A stretch of DNA of 64,000 nt. It comes from Norana najaformis (Eukaryota; Annelida; Clitellata; Crassiclitellata; Hormogastridae). Positions within the stretch are counted from its first letter, which is position 1. Every line of letters begins with the position of its first letter. The notes under the pieces are model-generated. The model saw nothing but the letters and a program-made list of their open reading frames with translations, was not told the DNA's origin and did no database searches. The position numbers and the translations under genes are program-made. Shown here piece by piece: positions 1 through 11,231 of this stretch. Location: contig OZ029914.1 of NCBI GenBank assembly GCA_964023275.1, positions 9,741,561-9,805,560 of the forward strand, written 5' to 3'.

Positions 1-379
1 GGTATCAGCATACCCGGCTGAACGTGAAAGACCGGACGACGACTGGAAGCAACCACCAGCTCCGGAAACGTACCCCTCGAACTGAAGTCGTAATTAACTG
101 CCCGACACGGATGAATGCTTGACTCACCAACTGAACAGAACGGCCGACACGGTTGACTGCGTGGCTTCCACCCACCAAACGAACGGCATACGACCGAAGA
201 ACTGCCCGGCACCATCCCTGAAACCGACTCCGACCCGGCGGAAGGATGCCTCGCACGACCATCCGGCTCCTGCGAGTACACGTCTGGTTGAACAACGCCC
301 CTCTGTTGCTCCTTCCTCGGCTGACCGTCGTGACGACCCTCTGTCGAACGAATCCGCTCCCGACCACCGTCATACGGAT

Positions 380-880
380 GAATCTCCCGCGGACGAATCA
401 CACCCAGCTGAATCTCACACGGATGAATCTCTCTCGGACGAATTTGCTTCGGACGAGCCTCACTCGGACGAATCTTTCTCGGACGAATTTGCTTCGGACG
501 AATTTTCTTCGGACGAATTTTCTTCGGACGAGCCCCCATCTGTTGCATGCTGGGAAGCGATTAGGCTCCCGGACGAATCTCTCTCGGACGAATTTTCTTC
601 GGAAGAGCGTCACTCGGACGAATCTTTCTCGGACGAATTTTCTTCGGACGAGTTTCTCGGACGAATTTCCTTCGGACAAGTTTCTCTCGGACGAATTTCC
701 TTCGGACAAGTTTCTCTCGGACGAATTTCCTTCGGACGAGTTTCTCTCGGACGAATTTCCTTCGGACGAGCCCCCATCTGTTGCATGCTGGAAAGCGATC
801 CCGGACGGATTTGCTTCGGACGAGCCCCCATCTGTTGCATGCTGGAAAGCGATTAGGCTCGTAGAGGTATAGGCCCCACC
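380..880. repeat. TCGGACGAAT minisatellite
   Basis: Many tandem 15- and 30-base units of the form TC(T/G)TCGGACGAATTT. Three of them carry an inserted block GAGCCCCCATCTGTTGCATG at about 529, 768 and 823. Both strands are open over several hundred bases because the unit length is a multiple of three; the plus-strand frame spells (S/L)SDEF repeats. It is most simply a non-coding minisatellite. The diffuse GAA/CGGA-rich sequence at 1-380 may be a decayed extension. Confidence 0.75.
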
Positions 881-1145
881 AGCAGACAACGTTCGTTGGT
901 TTAAAACTCTGTATTCTCGAATTCAAAACGGCAATAACAACTTCCATGCAACGAACTTTCTCCAAAACGACAATCTCTCTCACCGCAATCTCTCTGAGCC
1001 AACAACAACCCTGAGCAATCTTCTCACTCACGCTTTTATACCTTCTCGTCTCCCGAGGAGATGACCACTCCTCTCAACACTCCCTCAAACACTCCTTCAA
1101 CCACTCCTCTCAACACCAGTGCCTGCGCACGTGTTCCTAACCGAA

Positions 1146-1211
1146 TGTTACATGGGCACGTGTCACCTTCTGACCTCACTCAACCTGCCTTCCGCACGTG
1201 CCCCTGTAACA
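1146..1211. repeat. 17-bp inverted repeat
   Basis: TGTTACATGGGCACGTG (1146-1162) and CACGTGCCCCTGTAACA (1195-1211) are inverted with one mismatch, around a 32-base spacer. The TGTTACA/TGTAACA ends resemble LTR termini, but the distance is too short for an LTR. Confidence 0.6.
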
Positions 1212-2510
1212 ATATATTTATAATATGTGTGGATATATGCATAACCCAATTATGTAGGCCTACAGTGGCGTCTATATACCCAAGGCAAATGACGCCACGG
1301 TATCCCTTAAGTTTAGGCGAAAACATGATAGTGAGACAATGAATATGTAGCAAAATTTATACAGAAATTGATTTTCTCAAAACTCGTGTTCTTTATTGGA
1401 TAGCACCGGCAAGCCAGAATTTTCGGAGTGGCACGATCGCCCACAACGATGAGGTCTTCGTCGACCGCTTAGCCAGAGACTGATAATGAACCTTGTGGCG
1501 CCAGTGATAACTGGACGCAGCGCGCTCTAACATCATCCGAGGGTGTATTAGTCGGTGAGCGTCACCGTGTGCTATGCGCGCTTTTATTCGACTGTCATTC
1601 TTCAACCTCAATGCATGCAACCATCACACAGCCATCGACGAGATTCAGACTGTTTGGTTCTACGACGGTCTACCAATAAATGCAGAGGATTATTCGCCTT
1701 TCAAACATCCTTCACATGCGGATGAACTTTTCATTCTGATCGAACTATGAATTCATTTAGGCTGAAAAGAAGTGCCTTTGAGAGGTACTAACAGGCGCTA
1801 TATAGATGTCCGGATAATTAGTTCCGATATTCATTAATATAAAAGAACACAACCGGTATTTCATAGTATCGGTAGACTCAACGGTGTCGAACACTGCCAC
1901 AGCAGATAGATACGACAGTAGGAAGCATGTTTCTTTTAAATTTACGGTACTTGGGTAAATGGAAATTTTGAGACCGCTTCCCATTTGACGCCGGCGATGT
2001 ACACATGTATTTTTATTTTGGGTGTGTTTGAGAATAATGCATCATTTGCCTTAGGGATACAGACGCCACTTAGGCCTATGGGTTAGGGTTAGGGTTAGAT
2101 GAGCGCCTTATTTGTGTTTACAAGAAGACCGGATATGCTGCAGAACTTGAGCCTCGGCGACTTTTAAAAAGAATCAGTTTTTGCTGCGATCTTCACGACC
2201 GGTAGGTTTCGTTTGATGTACGTACGCCTGCTGCACTGAATCGTAACCTAAACACAGAGGTGAAAGGCCAAAGGGATACCACATACACAGCACAAAGACA
2301 CGACCAATTGGCCTAGACGTGAATGCATGCCTAAAGGCACAAAACTGCAGGCTCAATGATACAATGCAGTCGAATGTGAGGCAATTGTGTGGTAAAGTTG
2401 CGCAGCTTTTGATAAGAATCACAATTCAATCACCGAGAATTATGTGTTCATCTGATTTGATCATAAATCATACATTAAGACAAAGACACGAGTATGTACA
2501 AACACACAAG
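1212..2510. other. No gene recognised
   Basis: Moderately AT-rich. A minus-strand ORF of 75 codons at 1393-1620 has no recognisable domain. Apart from the short TTAGGG tract I see nothing to annotate. Confidence 0.5.
2084..2102. repeat. Short TTAGGG-like tract
   Basis: GGGTTAGGGTTAGGGTTAG, three telomere-type units. Short enough to be chance, or a tiny interstitial telomeric repeat. Confidence 0.5.
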
Positions 2511-2517
2511 CATAACA

Positions 2518-2760
2518 ATAGGCATATACCGTATCCGTGTTTCAGCATAAGGGTCATAATAGGCATATATAGTATCCATGTTTCAGCCTAAGGGTTATAA
2601 TAGGCATATATAGTATCCATGTTTCATCCTAGGGTTATAATAGGCATATATATCGTATCCATGTTTCAGCCAAAGGGTCATAATAGGCATATATCGTATC
2701 TATGTTTCAGCTTAAGGGTTATAATAGGCATATATTGTATCCATGTTTCAGCCTAAGGGC
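2518..2760. repeat. 41-bp minisatellite, six copies
   Basis: Units follow AATAGGCATATATAGTATCC then ATGTTTCAGCCTAAGGGTTAT, with small variants. The same AAGGTTATAATAGGCATATA motif recurs once at 3570-3590, at the 5' edge of the RTE LINE. Confidence 0.85.
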
Positions 2761-3121
2761 CTATACGCGTGCCTCGAGCCCTCTATATCCTGTCAACAGT
2801 TCTGGCTACTTTTCAGTGTTTATATAAGTCTAAAAATGTGTAGTTTACATAGCGTAATGAGGCTCTTAAAGTATAAGATAAAAGCCTAAATTGGAATGAC
2901 TGATTTTGCAGAAGAAGCTTAGCTTCCAACTTGTAACATAAATAGAAAACTACAATTTCAGCATTCTAAGGAGGAAGCCGTATAGGGTGAAGAGGCTTGA
3001 AAGAGAAAAAGAGCAGTTGAGAGCATAAATAACTGGTATGTGTGGATGTAAAGTAAAAAAATCTCGGAGATATCTCAGTGACACATTAAGTAGGGAGATT
3101 AGCTTATTCACCTGCGCTGTC

Positions 3122-3420
3122 GTAATCGTAATCGTAAGCTCGAGATTTCTACAGCGCCCAACGAAAGTCAATTCGCAAGAACCAGCTTATTCACAGGCGC
3201 TCGCTCAAAACAAAATCGAAAGGCAAGAAGAGGTCGAGATCCAGGAGTCACGCAGGCAGACAGTCAGATGACTACGGTGGGTGTTGTTTTGAATTCAACC
3301 TGTGAGATAGGTAAGGGGAAAAAGAGGAATCAGGTTAGGATCTGTGGCAGAGGAGTGTTTTCAGTTTTGAGTGGTAGACCTGGGCAGAGATTGCAAGGGG
3401 TGAAGTGATGGTGAGTTTGT
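3122..3420 (-). mobile_element. CR1/L2-like LINE 3' end with TTACGA tail
   Basis: Matches 56440-56720 and 58940-59215 over the terminal region. Shared landmarks are CTCGAGATTTCTACAG, CAGCTTATTCACAGGCGCT and GTTTTCAGTTTTGAGTG. The tail is TCGTAA repeated three times on the plus strand, at the LINE's 3' end. Severely 5'-truncated copy. Confidence 0.65.
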
Positions 3421-3557
3421 ATGATGGATCAGTTAATTGTTAAGAATTATGGTAATAAATAATAAAATAAATAACAAGTAGTAAATAATCATAAAGCTGA
3501 AGATAATAGAGAAATAAATAATTATATAGTTGACGTGGCGTGCATTACCTGAGCAGC

Positions 3558-3568
3558 ATTTGGTCAAT
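3558..3568. repeat. Target-site duplication of RTE element, left
   Basis: ATTTGGTCAAT, identical to 7144-7154 on the other side of the LINE. Confidence 0.75.
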
Positions 3569-6500
3569 TAAGGTTATAATAGGCATATATATAGACCCCC
3601 CAAAAGCCACAACTGTGCTCGGTTTAAGGAATAGTTAAGCTAGTTAAGAACCGAAGCGTCCGCGTCGTGGGGGTCGGGCAACAGCATTGCACAAGGTGAA
3701 TGGTACAGACAAAGGGCATACCGGCGGGCCAAAGGAAAGGAAACGGCTGTGTTCAATCACAAATCTACCAAGATGCCGGGACCGAGTACAAGTAACCTGG
3801 AAGCGCCACGCATGCCGGGCGCGCGGAGTTTGTACCAGAAACCCCCTGCTGGCTAAACACAGTGTGGTCAGAGGTAAACCAACAAACCTCTGCAGTTAGG
3901 GCAGACAGGACAGCCATCGGCTAGGAGAGGAATGGTCACCGCCTAGCTTAAATATGACCACCAATCTATATGGCATCCAAAACAAATAGTTTCCACACTG
4001 GCCCGGACGGCGCCCAGTATAAAAAGGTCCGCGCTGATCGTCAAAGCGCTCTGGCGACAGCGACAAGTTCGCGAAGAGGCAAGATCCAGTATAAAATCCT
4101 AGATAACCAAAAAATAACGAAGACAAATGATATCTCTGCAAAGAGCAGGACAAGGGTGGGACATTGGAATGTCAGGACACTGTATGGAACAGGAAAGGCT
4201 TTCACCCTAGCAAGAGAACTAACGAGGTTAAGAGTTAAGATATGTGGAGTTAGCGAGACACACTGGACTGGCAGGGGAAGAATGTCTGCAAATGGATATA
4301 CGATATGGTTTAGTGGCACAGAGGTCGGAAGTAAACATGAACATGGAGTAGCTATAGCATTAGAATCAAAGATGACAAAATCTGTTTCAGACGTGAGCTT
4401 CATAAATGAAAGGATTATCAAACTGAGATTAAAGTGCAAACATGCTGATTTAACTGTGATTGAAGCTTATGCACCAACGGAGGGTTGTGAGACAGAGGAT
4501 AAAGAAAAATTCTATGCGGAATTGCAACAGACCCTGGACAAGACACCCAGACATGACGTAATCCTGCTGATGGGAGATTTTAACGCCAAGGTGGGAAACA
4601 GTTTCGACGTGTGGGGCAAGACCCTCGGAAGACATGGAGTGGACTCAGACGAGAATGATAACGGATACAGGCTCTTAGAAATGTGTAGCAATAACAATCT
4701 CTGTATATCCAACACACATTTCATACAAAAACCAAGCAGGAAGACAACATGGAGCTCGCCGGATGGAAAGACCGAGAACTTGATAGATTACATTATTACA
4801 AGAGAAGAATGGCTGACATCAATAACCAACACTAGAGTCTATAGATCAGCGGACATCAACTCAGATCATCACTTGGTGGTGTCAGAAATCAAGATCAAGC
4901 TGCATGGGAAAAAACTACCAAAAACAACACGTTACGATACAGAGAAACTGAAGGAAGAAGCAATACGTAACCAATTCCAAATTAAGATACAGAACAAATA
5001 TGAAGCACTAACTAACCTAATAGATGACGGTCATGAGGCAGAAGTAGAGTGGGAAAACTTTAGAAACACAATTAATCAAGTGGCGACAGAAGAACTAGGG
5101 CACAGAAAAAATGAAGCAAGGAAATGGATATCACAAGAGACTGAGAATATAATGGGAATGGTTACGAAAACAAAGGGTGAGATGTTGACCAACACGAAGA
5201 AAGAGAAGAGTGAGAAGGGTGAGCAGCTGAGTGAGCTGAGAAAACGATTAAAGAAAAATCTAAGTAAAGACAGGAATACTATGTTAGAGGATATGGCACA
5301 AGAGATGGAAGAGGCATACAAGAGGGGACACAGCAAAAAACTGTTTGCCAATGTTAAAAAACTAAGTGGGGAAATTAATAACAAACTAATAAACATAGAA
5401 CCAGTAAAGACAAAAAATGGAGAAACAATCACTGAAAAAAAGAAGATAATGGAGCGCTGGAAAGAACATTTTGAGGAGTTACTGAATAGAGAGGAGCCCA
5501 AAGAAATAGAGAAAATAATAAACGAGATAGAACAGGTCGAGTTATTAAATGAGGAAGAGGATGATTATGAGGAAGAAGATGTATCCATAGAGGAAGTAGA
5601 AAGGGCAGTTAACCAAATGAAAAAAGACAAGGCCCCAGGAGTATGCAAGATAACGGCAGAAATGTTGCAGAATACGGGTACATATACAGTAAAATGGCTG
5701 CATCGAGTAATAACATCTGTATGGAGAGCAGAGGAAATCCCTATGGACTGGAGAAAAGCAGTCATTATTCCAGTATATAAAAAAGGAGACAGACAAGAAT
5801 GTAACAATTCCAGGGGAATCAGCCTATTAAGTGTACCAGGCAAAGTTTTCACCAGAATCATCCTGAATAGGATGGCAGATAGAGTGGATGGCATCCTACG
5901 GGAAAATCAAAGTGGATTTCGAAAAGGGAGAGGTTGTTCAGATCAGATTTTTGTAATCCGACAAATCATCGAAAAAAGAATTGAATACAATAAAGAAACA
6001 GTTATGTGCTTCATTGACTTTGCCCAGGCCTACGACTCAGTCTGGAGATCAGGAGCATGGAAGATCTTGGAGAAATATGGCATTCACGCCAAATTAATCA
6101 GACTCATAAGAAAACTATACGGCACAATAATGGCATGCATTCGATTAGAAGGAGAGGAAACGGAATGGTTCAAGATAGAAACAGGTTTCCGACAGGGGTG
6201 CATCCTGTCACCAATCTTGTTTAATATGGTATTAGACTATATCATGAGACGTCTGGAAAGAACCCATAATTTGGGAGCACAATCTCAACCAAGAAATGCA
6301 GAGGATGTCGAATATGCAGATGATGCATGTCTGATTGCAGAATGCCTAACAAGAATAATGGAGCTGTTAGAGGCACTAGCAGAGGAAAGTGGAAAACTTG
6401 GACTGAAAATTAACTATAACAAAACTAAAATAATGCCAATAACAAAAAAGGAATACAACGGGCCGATAGTTAAGCTTAAGGAACAAGAAATTGAGGTAAT

Positions 6501-7143
6501 AAATAAGTTTGTCTATCTGGGAAGTGAAATGAAAGCAGGGGGAGGATCTGAAACAGAAATCAAAAGGAGAATAGCACTTGCAGGGTCAACCTTTAACAGG
6601 TTGCAAAAGGTCTTCAAACGACATGATATAAAACTGGAGATAAAGCTAAAAATCCTCAACACATGCGTGATCCCAGTACTAATCTATGGATGTGAGTCAT
6701 GGAGTATCACAAGAACAATGGAGAATAAACTGAATGCAGCAGAAAACAAATGGCTCAGAAGAATACTAAGAGTTAGCTATAAGGACCATGTAACGAATGA
6801 AAGTATTAGACAACGAACACAACAACCATTGATAAACAATGTGATTAAGAAAAGAAGAATGAAGTGGGCAGGACATATCCTGAGGATGGAGGAGAACCGT
6901 AATCCAAAGAAAATCTTTAAATACAAACCGGACGGAAAGAGGGCAGTGGGAAGACCGAAAAGAAGATGGATAGACTGCCTTGAAGAGGATCTGAAAGGTG
7001 CCGGAGTTACTATCTATGGGAAAACGGAGGGCAGGCGGAGAATGACCCTTGAGGAGATGGCCGGGAAACGAGATTTGTGGAGGGATGTCATAGAGAAATC
7101 AACGACTGGATCCAGTCCAGAGATGATTACATGACATGACATG
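3569..7143 (+). mobile_element. RTE-type non-LTR retrotransposon, near full length
   Basis: Bounded by an 11-bp direct repeat ATTTGGTCAAT at 3558-3568 and 7144-7154, the target-site duplication. It has a 5' region of about 400 bases, one long ORF, almost no 3' untranslated sequence and a tail of ACATG repeats overlapping the stop. A single ORF of about 1000 codons, a very short 3' end and a simple-repeat tail are known RTE-clade traits. The uninterrupted frame suggests a young copy. Confidence 0.85.
3970..7134 (+). CDS. RTE-type LINE polyprotein: endonuclease plus reverse transcriptase
   Basis: A 1054-residue open frame with no stops. The N-terminal third is an APE-type endonuclease: HWNVRTL at about 64, SETHW at about 95, GDFNAKVG at about 201 and SDHHLV at about 297. 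A charged linker with many Glu/Lys follows. The reverse transcriptase has KAPG near 555, SGFRKGRG near 655, FIDFAQAYDSV near 681, GFRQGCILSPILFN near 745 and the catalytic YADD near 780. The C-terminus has GHILRMEENRNP and GRPKRRW, typical of RTE and BovB relatives. Both enzymatic cores appear complete. The start is the first ATG of the frame, and the true N-terminus could differ. Confidence 0.88.
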   Translation: MASKTNSFHTGPDGAQYKKVRADRQSALATATSSRRGKIQYKILDNQKITKTNDISAKSRTRVGHWNVRTLYGTGKAFTLARELTRLRVKICGVSETHWTGRGRMSANGYTIWFSGTEVGSKHEHGVAIALESKMTKSVSDVSFINERIIKLRLKCKHADLTVIEAYAPTEGCETEDKEKFYAELQQTLDKTPRHDVILLMGDFNAKVGNSFDVWGKTLGRHGVDSDENDNGYRLLEMCSNNNLCISNTHFIQKPSRKTTWSSPDGKTENLIDYIITREEWLTSITNTRVYRSADINSDHHLVVSEIKIKLHGKKLPKTTRYDTEKLKEEAIRNQFQIKIQNKYEALTNLIDDGHEAEVEWENFRNTINQVATEELGHRKNEARKWISQETENIMGMVTKTKGEMLTNTKKEKSEKGEQLSELRKRLKKNLSKDRNTMLEDMAQEMEEAYKRGHSKKLFANVKKLSGEINNKLINIEPVKTKNGETITEKKKIMERWKEHFEELLNREEPKEIEKIINEIEQVELLNEEEDDYEEEDVSIEEVERAVNQMKKDKAPGVCKITAEMLQNTGTYTVKWLHRVITSVWRAEEIPMDWRKAVIIPVYKKGDRQECNNSRGISLLSVPGKVFTRIILNRMADRVDGILRENQSGFRKGRGCSDQIFVIRQIIEKRIEYNKETVMCFIDFAQAYDSVWRSGAWKILEKYGIHAKLIRLIRKLYGTIMACIRLEGEETEWFKIETGFRQGCILSPILFNMVLDYIMRRLERTHNLGAQSQPRNAEDVEYADDACLIAECLTRIMELLEALAEESGKLGLKINYNKTKIMPITKKEYNGPIVKLKEQEIEVINKFVYLGSEMKAGGGSETEIKRRIALAGSTFNRLQKVFKRHDIKLEIKLKILNTCVIPVLIYGCESWSITRTMENKLNAAENKWLRRILRVSYKDHVTNESIRQRTQQPLINNVIKKRRMKWAGHILRMEENRNPKKIFKYKPDGKRAVGRPKRRWIDCLEEDLKGAGVTIYGKTEGRRRMTLEEMAGKRDLWRDVIEKSTTGSSPEMIT

Positions 7144-7154
7144 ATTTGGTCAAT
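7144..7154. repeat. Target-site duplication of RTE element, right
   Basis: ATTTGGTCAAT directly after the ACATG-repeat tail. Confidence 0.75.
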
Positions 7155-8590
7155 GAAATCTATAAGTAATTGTGTATACAGTACGAAGACAGGAGCTATA
7201 AAGTATAGTTTCGTGGGAATCAGAGGTCGTCATACTCTTAAAATAAGCGGCCACATCGATAGGATTCAAAATAAGAGGACAGATTTTGAGAGGTTACCCA
7301 AAGGCGCTATATTGAGTGTCTGTTTTCGGGTAGACACTGGTAAATGCTTCCTTTTTGTTCTCGACTTCTGGATCTGCCAGTTCTGTAAAACTTTTGTATT
7401 TGATAGCCATTGCAACCCTCAACACTGTCTCATTTTTCTGGCTATGCAGTGGTTTGCTAAAAATACGAACTTTAAGAACAACCAAGATATTACATTGCAC
7501 ACATACGCACGCACACAAATTTAATCAGTGCTCAAATTCAGCCAGGTCTGCCGTGTCTGAGATCCAAAACTTCTGACTTGATCACCACTTGAATTATGAG
7601 ATCCGCCACCTAAACTAGGAGACTCGTCACCTAAAATCGGAGTGAAGAACAACCTCGAAGACTAGTTGAAATGTTTCAGTAGATCTGTGCTTACTGGTCT
7701 CTTTAATTTTGTTATGCATATTTAATTCTTTTTATTTTGTTGTATGTGTTTGTAGATCATTGTATCTGACGTTTTGATCTAAGGCTAAACCTAGTCATTT
7801 CTAACATGTTGTTTAGTGCTTTTGAGTTTATGTGTTTCTGCTTGCAATAACAAAAATATTAATAATTAAAACAACGTGTCGTGTTTCCCGCATTTTTATG
7901 TTTTATTCAAATAGCGGCTATCGTTTATAGATTCGCCAGCATAAGCTTGGACTTTGGATTTAAAAAAAATTAGAAACCCGCAACCTCTGGATGAACAATT
8001 TAGCCACTGCATTTAGTGCATATTGCTTCAATCGATTGATAGCGAAACGTGATTTATTCTTCAACAATGTCGATTACTAAACCAGCAGATACAAACTGAA
8101 ATCATTATACATTTCAAATTTTATTCGCCAGAGAGTTTCTAAAACTCGACAACTTAATTCCAAATTAAAGTAAGCAAAGAAAAATAATCAAATGAAGCAA
8201 GTTATCATCGAAATTAATTAAATCGGTTCCAAATTTAGTCAGAATAATCTGTTAACTTTTGCAAAGTCACTCTAATAATGTTCACGGCATCAATTGATGA
8301 TTGCTGCAAGATGTTGAAGGTAAAACAGACGTAGGAGACGAAAAATTCAGAAAAAACTCGAACATTACGTCTATACTTAGAATACACTTTCTTCTGTCAG
8401 CAACTAATTGAAATACAGAATTTCACAAAAAATAACTATTATAGGATAAAAATGTCTACATTGGATTCAATTAAAAACTTTGAAACAGAGCAGCTGTTGA
8501 TGGTTTGTGCCAGCATAAAGGAGTCCTGAAGCTTCATCCAGCAGCACAGATATAGGTGTATAACATCATTTTCGCTAATTAGCTCCTTAC
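7155..8590. other. No gene recognised
   Basis: AT-rich sequence with a short GAGATCCGCCACCTAAA-type repeat at about 7590-7640 that recurs inverted at 42003-42085. Otherwise unassigned. Confidence 0.5.
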
Positions 8591-10713
8591 GTCAGCATCA
8601 ATACCAGTATATAAGGCGAGATTGCGTAGAACGAAGGTGAAGTTTTCTTATATAGCTGTAGCTAGTATGTGAGATTTAATTTTGAAATGAATAGGCGAGG
8701 CTGTGTTAACCATCCAGACAATTTTTTTGCTATGTTTGTGGTAAATATACTCTTTGTGACCAGCGCAAGAAGTTAACTAAGAGAGTGATGATTGCTTACA
8801 AGTATTATTTTGGATGTCAAATCGGAGACGAGGATAAAAGTTGGGCACCTCATGTCTGCTGCACCGTGTGCTACTCTGGGCTTACACAGTGGCTGAACGG
8901 CAAAAGGAATTCAATGCCGTTTGCTGTGCCTATGGTGTGGCGCGAGCCAAGAAATCGTCATGCAGACTGTTATTTCTGCATTACTAAAGTTGCTGGATTT
9001 TCAAAGAAAAATAAGTCTAAAATCGTTTATCCTGATTGCGAGTCCGCTCTAAAGCCAGTGCTGCATGATGAAGAGAATCCAGTACCATTTCCGCCTGCTG
9101 CGGGCGCTGATGAAACGGACAGTTCTGATGGTAATACAGAAGATGACGTTACTGTATGAATCCAGTGATCAAGATTTGGAAGAGGGTAGGCCGCATTTGA
9201 TAAGGCAAGGTGAGTTAGAATATCTGATGAGGGACCTATCTTTGTCAAAAGAGAAATCTGAACTGTTAGCCTCCAGACTAGGGGAGTGGACCTTGCTTCA
9301 AAAAGGTACCACAACATCACACTTCCGTTATCGTCACAAACATTTAGCTACATATTACAAACTGGAAAATGATATCTGTTTCTGTACTGACGTGAACGGT
9401 CTCATGATGAATTTAGGTTGCGAATACGTTCCTGATCAGTGGAGACTGTTCATAGATTCCAGCTTTCAAGCGAGCTTGAAAGCTGTGTTGGTGCACAATG
9501 GTAACGAAAAGCCGTCTGTTCCTATAGCCCACGCTGTAGGCCTCAAAGAGACATATGATTCAATGAAACTCATTTTGAAAGTGATCAACTACTCAGACCA
9601 CAAACTGGAACATCTGTGCGGACCTCAAAGTGGTAGCACTTATTCTAGGCCTACGGCTGGGGTACACAAAACATATGTGCTTTTTGTGCTTGTGGAACAG
9701 TCGTGATGACAGCAACAATTACAAAGTGAAACTGTGACCTCCTAGATCTGAGCACATTGTTGGTCGGCACAACGTGCAACACGAACCATTGGTTGATCCA
9801 TTGAAAGTGTACTTACCACCACTTCACATTAAACTGGGCCTCATGAGGAATTTCGTAGTGGCAATGGATCGTACTGGACAAGGCTTCCAGTATCTGAGAG
9901 ATAAATTTGGACCCGTCAAAACTGATGCTAAGCTGAAGGCTGGAATTTTTATTGGGCCAGAAATCCGCGAACTGATGCGTGATACTGTATTTAGAACGAA
10001 GCTTAACCCACTGGAATTTGCCGCTTGGGATGCATGTACGTTGGTGGTGCAAAACTTCCTTGGGAATCACCGAGCTGAGAACTATGCTAAACTCCTTAGC
10101 AACATGCTAACAGCATATAAGCAACTCGGCTGCCGGATGTCACTAAAAATACATTTCTTACATTCCCATCTGGATTTTTTCCCACCAAACTTGGGTGATG
10201 TAAGCGATGAGCATGGAGAGAGATTCCATCAAGACATCTCCACCTTTGAAGCAAGATATGAGGGCCACTGCAATTCCAACATGATGGGCGATTACTGCTG
10301 GTTTCTGCAGCGGGCAACAGCGGCCACTCGCAAGCGCAAGAGCAAGTGTCTAAAGCACTTTTGAACTCGTATAGAGTTAAGTTAGAGACAAAATTTCGAA
10401 ATGTATGCTTTCATCTGAGTAACATACATATATTCATATTACATTTTAAAACATATTTTAATTTCAAGTTATAAAAGAATAACATTTTGTTTCTTGTTAT
10501 GAATACTCTGAGTTTACATAATTACACAGTTATAAGGAAATACTAGTTCTGTAAAGAGTTTGCATAATTATTAGCATGTATGCTGCATATCTTAAGATCC
10601 TGACGTGCTACACAAGATCTGACTTCAGATTTGGAATCAGCAGATTCGATTTAGTGTAGTACACATAACATATGCCTAGTAGCAGGCGAAAAAATTTTTC
10701 TTGTGATGCAGTG
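8591..10713 (+). mobile_element. CACTGG-TIR DNA transposon, copy 1 (left end not found)
   Basis: Nearly identical to the coding part and 3' flank of copy 3. It ends at TGTGATGCAGTG (10702-10713) followed by TAA, which matches the copy 3 end with one substitution. Similarity at the left starts at about 8591 (ACGTCAGCATCAATACC). Further left the sequence does not match copy 3 and no CACTGG end is visible, so the 5' end is deleted or replaced. It lies just downstream of the 3' end of locus 1. Confidence 0.7.
8687..10364 (+). pseudogene. Probable transposase of CACTGG element, copy 1 (several frameshifts)
   Basis: The ATG at 8687-8689 opens MNRRGCVNHPDNF. An extra T in a T-run near 8725 then breaks the frame. 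Two bases are lost near 9155, and one base is gained near 9603, just before the CADLK region that is intact in copy 3. The segments between these breaks still encode WAPHVCCTVC, DCYFC, DQWRLFIDSS, LPPLHIKLGLMRNF and FLHSHLDFFPPNLGD. The protein cannot be made from this copy as it stands. Confidence 0.75.
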
Positions 10714-11231
10714 TAAATCATCTATGAAAAACCTTGTTGATAAGTGTTGATTTAGTCAGCTTCATTGCTAAGTCAGGTATTTAAAGAGGTAAATTTGAAC
10801 TGGAAGAAATTCTTTTGGTTGATGTTTCCATGCTCCCTGTTTCCTCTGATGGATCTCAACCGCTTGCCTTTCGGTAACAATTATGATGGCGCTACAGAAG
10901 TTCGAAGATGTAAAGATATTTATATATGATTTAGAAAAAAATTTGGCTCATCATGAAAGACTAGTAAATCCCTGTGAGTGCTGGACAAGAAAACATAATC
11001 ATTCGTTGATCAAAACACTTATATAGCTCCCTACTGGATAAGTACATATGCCACAGACACAGGTAGACATGTCTGATAATTCTGGACAAGATTTGATAAT
11101 TTCTTAAATGAGAGCGGCAAAGTTCTTAAAAGCCTTTGGAATTTTTTTAAAAGAACTTCAGGATAGATAGAATGGTAAGAAATATACAAATTACTTTGAT
11201 TGTAAGTTAAATATTATTATATTTCACTTAA

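Noticed and set aside
119..856. 245-codon plus-strand ORF and opposing minus-strand ORFs as genes
   Set aside because: They are readings of the minisatellite in several frames; no domain, and both strands are equally open.
2084..2102. Telomere or chromosome end
   Set aside because: Only three TTAGGG units, with ordinary sequence on both sides.
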